DNA from: Dryococelus australis
Lineage: Eukaryota > Arthropoda > Insecta > Phasmatodea > Phasmatidae
Reading direction: 5' to 3'
NCBI GenBank assembly: GCA_029891345.1
Contig: CM057000.1
Location: 125,463,338 to 125,527,337 of the forward strand
DNA: 64,000 nucleotides
Within the stretch, counting starts at the first letter, position 1. The number at the start of each line of letters is the position of its first letter. The position numbers were made by a program, and so were the translations under genes. Positions 57,337-64,000 of the stretch are shown here, one piece after another. The notes below the pieces were generated by a model. That model was given only the letters and a program-made list of their open reading frames with translations, did no database searches and was not told where the DNA came from.

Positions 57337-58218
57337 GAACTAGTGGAACTGAAAGAGAGAGAACTAGAAAGAATGAAAGATTAAATTGAACACTGGAAAT
57401 CAGAGCACTCAACAGCAGTAACAAGGGAGAATAGAGAGTTACTGAGAGACATCTGTTCATCCTCTGAATTGCCAGTCTCCCAAGAGGCCAGGAATGATAA
57501 CAGAGTTTTTACAAGTAAGTGTAGGAAAAACAAAAAAAAAACCAGTGATCCATTCCCACCACTTATCAGTTCACAGGTCCATGAGGCAACAACACCTTGT
57601 AGCAACAGCTTTGCTGCCCTCGCAGACCTGCAGGAAGAAGTCGAGTTCATCCCCCTCCCAGCGCCCAACAACCCAGCAAAGCCCAAGAGGTAAGTGCTGA
57701 TCCTCGGAAGCAGTCATGCGAGAGGCCTCCGAGAGCACATCGAAGACAAACTGGGTGAGGGTTATAACATTATCACGTTTTGTAAACCTAATGCAGGCCT
57801 TGGCAGTGTGGCAGAAGATGTAAGTAGCTTAAGTAAAGACTTTTGCAAGTCAGATCAGGTTGTTTTTGTTGGGGGAATAGGCAAGAGCATTGATCGGGAC
57901 AAGAACTATTCAGTTGGAGCAGACATCCACAACATTGCCAGGGCCACCAGTCACACCAATGTGTTGGTCTGTGAGGCACTGCAACGGCATGACAAGCCTT
58001 TCTTACAAAGGAAAGTGCAGACAGTTAACACTGCCGTGCAGCGCTGTGCAAGGTCTGGCAGATTGAGTCATGTTGGTGTGATTGGTCTAGAGAAAATAAC
58101 CAGGACTGACAACACGATCCACAGTCTGCATCTGAGTCGTGCTGGCACGGGGAAACTTGCTGACCTCATTGCTAGTAGGATTTTACAGACCATGGTTCTA
58201 TTAAAAATATCCAGGTAA
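57337..58218 (+). pseudogene. LINE ORF1: coiled coil, proline-rich linker, SGNH-like esterase
   Basis: One frame with two internal TAA (57,382 and 57,691). A coiled-coil stretch (ELVELKERELERMKD, then IEHWKSEH) and a basic/proline linker precede the esterase (57,694-58,218): LGSSHARGL is the serine block and HLSRAGTGKLADLI the histidine block. The usual GxND block reads VFVGGIGKS, so the Asn/Asp appear lost or replaced. Confidence 0.8.
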
Positions 58219-58765
58219 TCACCATGGAAATTTTTAGGCTAAAGAAACCCATGCCCATAAGGCCTAATTCATGTAACACATAAGTTTTACTTTCACACTC
58301 AATACCAGAAACATTGAATATTTGTGCAAAATATAAAAAATCTACGATAATTAATGAAAATAATTTGTATTTATTCCATCAGAATATCAGAGGTTTAATA
58401 AGTAAAATTGATGAGCTTTCTGTGTGCTTGGACAAATTATCTGCAGAACGCAATTTGGATGTACAAATATAATGTCTAGCAGAAACACATTTAACTGAAT
58501 CCTCTGCTAAGCAAATTAAAATTCCTGGTTACTCCCTCTGTTCCATTTATTGTAGAAATAGCATGACTAAGGGTGGTACCTGTATTTCCATAAAAACTAA
58601 TTTAATGTTTCAAAATGGCACACACATTTTATGCGAAGACCAAGTGCAGTTATATGGAAGTAATAACTGACAAATTAAAATAAGTGGGGATCCTCACTAT
58701 ATATAGAGCCCCTTCTGCCAACTTTAATAACTTCTGCCTTTATTAGGGCATCTGGATAAAACGAA
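57337..58765 (+). mobile_element. third LINE, esterase-type ORF1, lacking its 3' part
   Basis: ORF1 is followed by the N-terminal part of an APE endonuclease (QNIRGLISKIDELS, CLAETHLTE, MTKGGTCI, IYRAPS), after which the element stops; no reverse transcriptase follows. The sequence is unrelated in detail to the other two LINEs, so it is a different family of esterase-carrying non-LTR retrotransposon (CR1/L2/Daphne-like group, from ORF1 type). Antisense to the host gene. Confidence 0.75.
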
Positions 58766-58769
58766 TCCA

Positions 58770-60550
58770 AATTAAAATAATAAAAATTGAGCCCCTCCTT
58801 TACAACAAAATAAAAGGTAAATAAAAAAATTACTATAAACGTATCATAGTGAATATTTAACGTCACTGTTAATTGTTTCATGTGTTATATATTTTGGTCT
58901 GAAGGAATAGGTGGTACAAAACGCGGAAACGAACATAACCTCTCGACCATAGTCACAAGTGTTCGTCGTATGCTTGCAGCAGACGTGCAAGTATTTTTAG
59001 TTACAACCCCTGCACGGGTGCTTCGTCGGACCTGACAGCAGAGTGACTCAATAATAAAAAGGGTAAAGCGTTGCAGCAGTGCTTTCAACAAAGCAATTTT
59101 AAGAGAACTTCATTCATATTAAAAAGAAACTTACGTAAATATAAAATGTTTTAAACCTGCAGATAATTTGGAAAGGCAATCTTTGTAATAACATTCAGTT
59201 ACATCATTTTACTTTATAAATTCCCAATTACTACACAATTTGGTTGTTCACAATTTATTTATTCACTTTTCGTTCCCAAAAATTTATTTACCTTCCGCAC
59301 TATAGTGCCGCAATCACAAGAAAACGAAATTATTTTTACACTTGCAATTTTACGTACAGCCATAAATATGTTCAAATAGGTCAGTAACAGGGCTACTCTA
59401 ATTAGTTAGTCCATCCTTAGTCTGGACTAACCTCAGACCAACTCCGAGATGGTCATCTCACGATTGTAGATCGTGGGTCGTCACTGGATGACGAAGCTCT
59501 GACTATGAATAAGGCCCGTAGTTTCCACTTGTGTGTTAATATCTGAACTTACATGATGATGCCATTTCTTCCCACCACACAGTTTTGGAAAATAAATAAA
59601 TAAATATTTCTCGCAAGTCCCACCACTACCACGCAAAAAACAAGCTGTGCATCATTACATAAGTCTTACATCACATTAACTGCACCGCCGATTTATCATC
59701 ATTGAGGCTAGGCCTCTCAGCGCGGGGGAAGTACAGACCGAGGCCCTTGTCTTCCCAAGCGGTAGTAATTTGAATGGATCAGGGTTAGGGGTAGCTAACC
59801 CACCCCGCCCTGATCCCCCATATTACAGGCACTTTCAGCTGGCACGCGCGGTGTTCGCATGTCAGGAGTGGTTTTGTGACCCATTATAGCCCCTGAGCCA
59901 CGGTTGGTCCACATTAACTGCACTATAGAACCAAATTGTTTTATATCTGCACTGACAGAGAATGCACGCGTAGCTGCACTACACTACACAGACTACACTT
60001 TTTTTTTGTGAAAGAAACGAACTTTATGTGGAACCTCCAAGTGTGAAACGCAGAGCTATTCTGTTTTGTCATGTTATTTACCTGTTTCGCTCCAGCATGA
60101 TGATAACTGTTTATGTTTTTTCGCCGTCAAGTTCTTGAGTCTTGTGTTCGTATGGAGCGGAGGTTATGTCGAAATTAGATAATGTGGTTAGGTGTAATGT
60201 TTGAGAATGGATCATTCTGTGTCAAGAATTCCTGATACGCTCTACGAATTGAGTATCCTCTCTGTAATTGAAAATTATCACATATACAAGTATGAATTAC
60301 GGAAAATGCCAGTATCACTTCTCTTCGACGTGTATTATAAGGCAAGTTCCTTTTTTTTTTTTTTTTCCTTCATTTTTCGCCAATTTTTTTTAAAAATATA
60401 ACAGTTAATATATTTCCTTTGGAATTAGCTTTTAATAGAATATATCTTTAGGGAGCATATCTGCACGTAATTGTACGTGTGGGTGTGTTCAAATTCGTCT
60501 GGCAAGTGTTGTTATCTGACTTTTTCTTCAAAATTGCATAGAATTAGTAT
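58770..60550. other. no gene recognised; GC-rich island with short hairpins
   Basis: A GC-richer stretch at about 59,690-59,910 contains an inverted repeat (GGATCAGGG near 59,777 with CCCTGATCC near 59,811), and 59,400-59,490 has further small stem-loops (TTAGTCCA...TGGACTAA). They may be an old SINE or MITE that I cannot name. Confidence 0.35.
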
Positions 60551-60553
60551 TGT

Positions 60554-60786
60554 TATAGACAGTTCACGGTAAAATGAGCACTTTTGAAGTCCTAGTTACT
60601 TTAACTTCCAACCAATTTATATTTTACCACTACTTATTAATGTAAAACCCTGCCATGTGAGTAATAAAAACAATGTATACATTCACCATACCCAAAAGTC
60701 CAAGGCCACAATGAAATGGATTTATTGGTTATTATGTCTGATGAAACAGCTTCATAAAGGGCTCGCTTTACAGTGTACGACCTATA
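60554..60786. mobile_element. 233-bp MITE, TATAGGCTGTTCAC family
   Basis: Ends TATAGACAGTTCACGGTAAA and, inverted, TATAGGTCGTACACTGTAAA. Its body matches the inverted sequence of 54,300-54,488 nearly throughout (CCATGTGAGTAATAAA, AAGTCCAAGGCCA). Non-coding. Confidence 0.75.
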
Positions 60787-60789
60787 CTA

Positions 60790-61850
60790 TGTTGCTGTTA
60801 ATACGAACTACATACCGGAACAATTGTTTGAAAACGGTTATGTAAGGGTAGCAGCGATGTCCCAGTAGTGTGCTCTACATTTCTCTTCGGTAAATGTGGT
60901 AGGTAGGCCAAATAGTAAATAATAGTGACTTTTTTGAAATCAAAACAAAAATTCACGGATAGTGGCATAACTCCACTCTACTAATTACACGGAACACAAA
61001 TTTACTAGGGGCATGTACATACAAACCACAAATATGGTAGTGGGGAGGGCTATGAATATCTGGGAAATTGTGGGGTAAAACGTGTATAAAATATGTACGT
61101 TATCATTATGTTTTCTTACGTAAATATGTTAAATACAAAAAGACCTAACCAAACATTACCTAATTTCACAATATATAAATATAGGGATACTGTTTGCCAA
61201 CACAAGATACCGTATTTCTTTGTGCGGCAGTTCATGGTATACCTGTGAGTTACATATCGCCAAGTTAGGTTGAATTCGGTTAGATATGCTACTTTTAAAA
61301 TAGCTACACATCCGGCAATATCAAACTCCTTGACACACTGCAAAATTAAAAAACCTGCCATAGACACACACACATGCCAAACCCCCCTCCCCCCCCAAAC
61401 CCCCCTCCTCTACATGTACTACACATAATAAAACGTGCCAAATGTATGTAGATTTACTCACTTAAGTTGGTGGCGGATACAGTTTTCCCATGGTGCGAGG
61501 TGTGGAATATAATAAAATATAATATTTTTACAAATCAATTCAATAGGCCTACTTAATTTACTTTTTCCAATCCATGTGCTGTGTCAAAAAGATTTCCTAA
61601 AATTACAAAGCATCTTTCTGTATTTCTTACTGACACGTGTCCTAACAGACAGTTGACAGCGAAAATATTCATTGTTCTTGACCAATTCAACTACCGTTGT
61701 ACATGAGTTGCACTTTCTCACTCGACAACACACCATGATCTAAAAAAATATCAAACAATAGCGATCAAAACAATGTTAATTCAATGAAGTGGCTAACGTC
61801 CAGGTAAGAACCGCCACATAGCCGACTGTCACGCACAGAAGCACTGGTAC
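60790..61850. other. AT-rich sequence, nothing recognised
   Basis: Between the MITE and the candidate SPATA7 first exon. Contains short C runs near 61,383-61,405. Confidence 0.4.
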
Positions 61851-61854
61851 TTAC

Positions 61855-61960
61855 ACCCTCCATTCTTAAATCACAAGCCTTCACACTGTCGTATTCGGAC
61901 ATCACACCACACGTGTGCAGCAACACTCCACCACCATGAACCGCTCCACAGAGCAATAAA
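61855..61960 (-). other. candidate first exon of the SPATA7-like gene
   Basis: A strong donor (GGT/GTAAGT, or alternatively GG/GTGTAAGT) ends a segment on the minus strand. Its upper border is unknown. It holds an ATG at 61,902-61,900 starting MSEYDSVKACDLRMEG, preceded by an 11-codon ORF whose TGA overlaps that ATG. Spliced to the exon at 49,344, the MSEY frame would end at TAG (donor 61,855) or at a TGA overlapping the SPATA7 ATG (donor 61,857), so it would be an upstream ORF. The link across 12.5 kb is inferred from strand and the need for a 5' exon; it may belong to another transcript. Confidence 0.35.
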
Positions 61961-62078
61961 GTAACAGCACAGTACAGTATATGCCGTCAACTGAAACCAA
62001 TGGTAACGTTTAAACATCCACAGGTGACTGTTGATTCACATTTGTTTACTATACTACAGCATTACAGGACTATACAGC
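61961..62078. promoter_or_regulatory. possible divergent promoter region
   Basis: About 120-180 bp separate a minus-strand candidate first exon and the plus-strand micropeptide ATG. I see no TATA box in either direction. The call rests on layout only. Confidence 0.25.
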
Positions 62079-62168
62079 ATGGCATCCGACGTAAACAAAG
62101 GGACCAAATTCCTCATATTTGGTGTCTTTATTTTTGCATTCTACTTATTGTATTATAAGCACTTGTAA
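62079..62168 (+). CDS. 29-residue membrane micropeptide candidate
   Basis: The ATG has a strong context (A at -3, G at +4). The ORF codes for 29 residues: a short polar head (MASDVNKGTK), one hydrophobic segment of about 15 residues (FLIFGVFIFAFYLLY) and a basic end (YKHL). This is the layout of tiny single-pass proteins such as sarcolamban-type SERCA regulators or the OST4 subunit, but identity to either is too low for a call. AATAAA lies at 62,511. It points away from the candidate SPATA7 first exon about 180 bp to the left, as in a divergent promoter. Confidence 0.35.
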   Translation: MASDVNKGTKFLIFGVFIFAFYLLYYKHL

Positions 62169-62510
62169 ATATTGAACAGGTTTGCCATGCAAAACCCATA
62201 TAAATTAATTTTGTTGGTTTACTTTACTTCCTTCAAAAAAGTCACAATTCTTTATTGGCACTTTCAGAAAATATTTTAATTTCAGTACTCAGTAGTTTTT
62301 ACATATTCCATGGAGAGGAGGGCTGTCCCCTCAACAGTAATTTTCCATCCCCCCACACTTCTGTAAAGAGTGCCACACTATGCTCTGTAACACAGTTTGC
62401 CGCCCACCTCATATTGAACTTGACTTTCCTAACAGCTGGGAAGGGGTGAAAGTCATTCACAACACAGGTGGCGTCTAAACGCTCTCTTACTCTGCCAGTT
62501 ACAAAATAAG

Positions 62511-62516
62511 AATAAA
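62511..62516 (+). terminator. possible poly(A) signal for the micropeptide ORF
   Basis: AATAAA occurs on the plus strand 343 nt after the stop of the 29-residue ORF and before the polypyrimidine tract. Such hexamers are common in AT-rich DNA, so this is weak on its own. Confidence 0.25.
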
Positions 62517-62555
62517 AAAGGAACACACTGTCTCGCTCGAGCACCCGTAGCTGAA

Positions 62556-62580
62556 CTTCTCTCTCTCCTCTCTCTCCTCC

Positions 62581-62614
<34 letters not shown>

Positions 62615-62924
62615 CCCTCCCTCTCCTCTCTCCTCTCCCCCCTCTCCCTCCTCCTCCCCCTCCCCCTCCTCCTCCCTCCCCCTCCCTCCCCCCCCCTCCC
62701 TCCCTCCCTCTCCCTCCCCCTCCCTCCCCCCCTCCCTCCCTTCCCTCCCCTCTCCCTACACCTCCTCTCTCCTCCATCCCTCTCCCCTCCCTTATCACCC
62801 TCCTCTCTCCCTCCTACCTCCCCTCCCTCCCCTCCTATCCTCCCTCCCCCTACCTCCCTCCATCCTCCCTACCTCCACCTCCCCTACCTCTCCCTCCCCT
62901 CCCTCTCCCCATCTCCCCTCCCCA
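62556..62924 (+). repeat. 370-bp polypyrimidine tract
   Basis: Almost pure C and T (CT, CCT, CCCT units) with scattered A after 62,757. Glycine/glutamate/arginine-rich ORFs on the other strand are artefacts of it. Long homopurine-homopyrimidine DNA can form triplex structures. Confidence 0.95.
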
Positions 62925-62929
62925 GGAAT

Positions 62930-64000
62930 AAGAAATGGAAGGATAGCGAGCATCCAGCTGGCATCAGGAGTCACTTTGTCGTTTTTTTATCAATTAACTC
63001 TGCAAGTTACAGTGCTTGTTTTCTTGTCTGCATTCAATTTTATTCTGTGGGGAACCCGGCTGTGTGTCTCGCGGGTCTCTTTTTCTTAGAATGTGCATTC
63101 CCAAATTACTTATAGGCCTACTAGGTGACTCACTGCAAACATGTGATCTGCATGCGAAAAATACGATTGGGACGAAACATCATTTGACAGACTATCCTAT
63201 AGTATATTTGTCACCATTTTTACAGTTCACTCTTTTCTACTCTGCTGCATTGCTGTGGCCGGCTACACGGACGTGTTTTCAAGGTTACCTGGTGTCGCAC
63301 AGCAGGCAATATTTATGTCTGTGCTACTAGCAAATTAAAGAGATTTTTAGTGAGCTGAAAGCTTCCTGACTCATTTAACTGCTACAAGGGTATCAGTAAG
63401 GAGAAGTGGCAGGGATATAAACATACACAAATACATTCACCACTATAAAAAAGGGAAAGAATTAGAAGAAAAAAACACATATGAGCCTTCAAAATCAATA
63501 CAACTCGGAACTTTTTCTGATCTTCTTGCAGCATTTCAAAGTCCATTGTTGCTTGCTTAAAATCATTAACACATCTTTTAGCAAATTAGTTTACTTTACC
63601 GTAATCTGCAAATATGTAGAACAATTATTTCCAAATGTAGCTTTCTTCTGGCAACCTGCTCTGACAGCTTCAGTCTTCATACGCATCTTTAATACATTTA
63701 AGAAAAGGCAACAATTAGAAAAGCTATTGTAATGATATTTTATGATAGACTGCTCTTCTTGCTGATAAATAATAATAATAGGTTAGCTTTAAACATAATA
63801 CTCAAATTATAGTACTGTAGTAACTGATAACAACTAGGTGTATATTCTATATGAGTTCAGACGGGATCAGTTCTTTATAAATGTTTTTGTCCTTGGGTGC
63901 CAGTCTTTAAGAAAAGATTAAATTTGGAAAATTCATTACCTGCTGTTGAAATGTGTAAGTGTGGGTGTGGTGGTTGAATGTTACCACAATTTGCAGTCAT
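62930..64000. other. no recognisable gene
   Basis: A 104-codon plus-strand ORF (63,016-63,330) and an 83-codon ORF (63,481-63,732) have no motif. Nothing else supported to the window end. Confidence 0.35.

Noticed and set aside
62499-62798. Glycine/glutamate/arginine-rich ORF
   Set aside because: It is a translation of the polypyrimidine tract.

Overview
The window is eukaryotic and most likely arthropod, probably an insect. It is AT-rich, has GT-AG split exons and microsatellites, and is full of decayed transposons. A minus-strand tRNA-like SINE near 19.7 kb resembles SINEs I know from Polyneoptera such as locusts and stick insects; that placement is from memory and is not proven. Nothing bacterial is present.

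The backbone is one host gene on the minus strand, a SPATA7-like (ciliary/photoreceptor) gene. I assembled nine coding exons from 49,310 down to 2,007, each bounded by splice consensus. Their phases agree at all eight junctions, and they add up to 1,335 nt (444 codons plus stop). A start ATG with an upstream in-frame stop and a poly(A) signal at 1,852-1,847 frame the gene. A candidate non-coding first exon lies at about 61.86-61.96 kb. A 29-residue single-membrane-segment ORF (62,079-62,168, plus strand) starts about 180 bp away and runs divergently.

The introns are made largely of mobile elements. By position: a hAT-like element with a perfect 8-bp target duplication (2.4-3.9 kb); GC-rich LTR-like debris (4.1-7.4 kb); a tandem array of tRNA A-box heads (8.6 kb); a second hAT-like element with a perfect 8-bp duplication and a GC-rich insertion (12.5-14.9 kb); a third hAT-like element with a nested MITE (16.3-19.4 kb); the SINE (19.6 kb); a near full-length CR1/L2-type LINE with PHD and SGNH-esterase ORF1 (23.6-28.3 kb); a 562-bp TIR element; a Tc1 relic (30.7-31.5 kb); a DUF4371-type hAT relic (34-37.3 kb); a second such hAT on the minus strand, split by an insertion (39.9-42.6 kb); a 355-bp hairpin (42.9-43.2 kb); and a Ty3/gypsy pol relic (46-48.8 kb).

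Upstream of the coding exons, in the presumed 5' intron, are a mariner-like relic (50.3 kb), a second LINE copy sitting almost at the centre of an inverted repeat (51.3-54.5 kb), a third, unrelated esterase-type LINE that has lost its 3' part (57.3-58.8 kb), and a 233-bp MITE (60.6 kb). Most coding-capable transposons lie antisense to the host gene. The right edge carries a polypyrimidine tract of about 370 bp.
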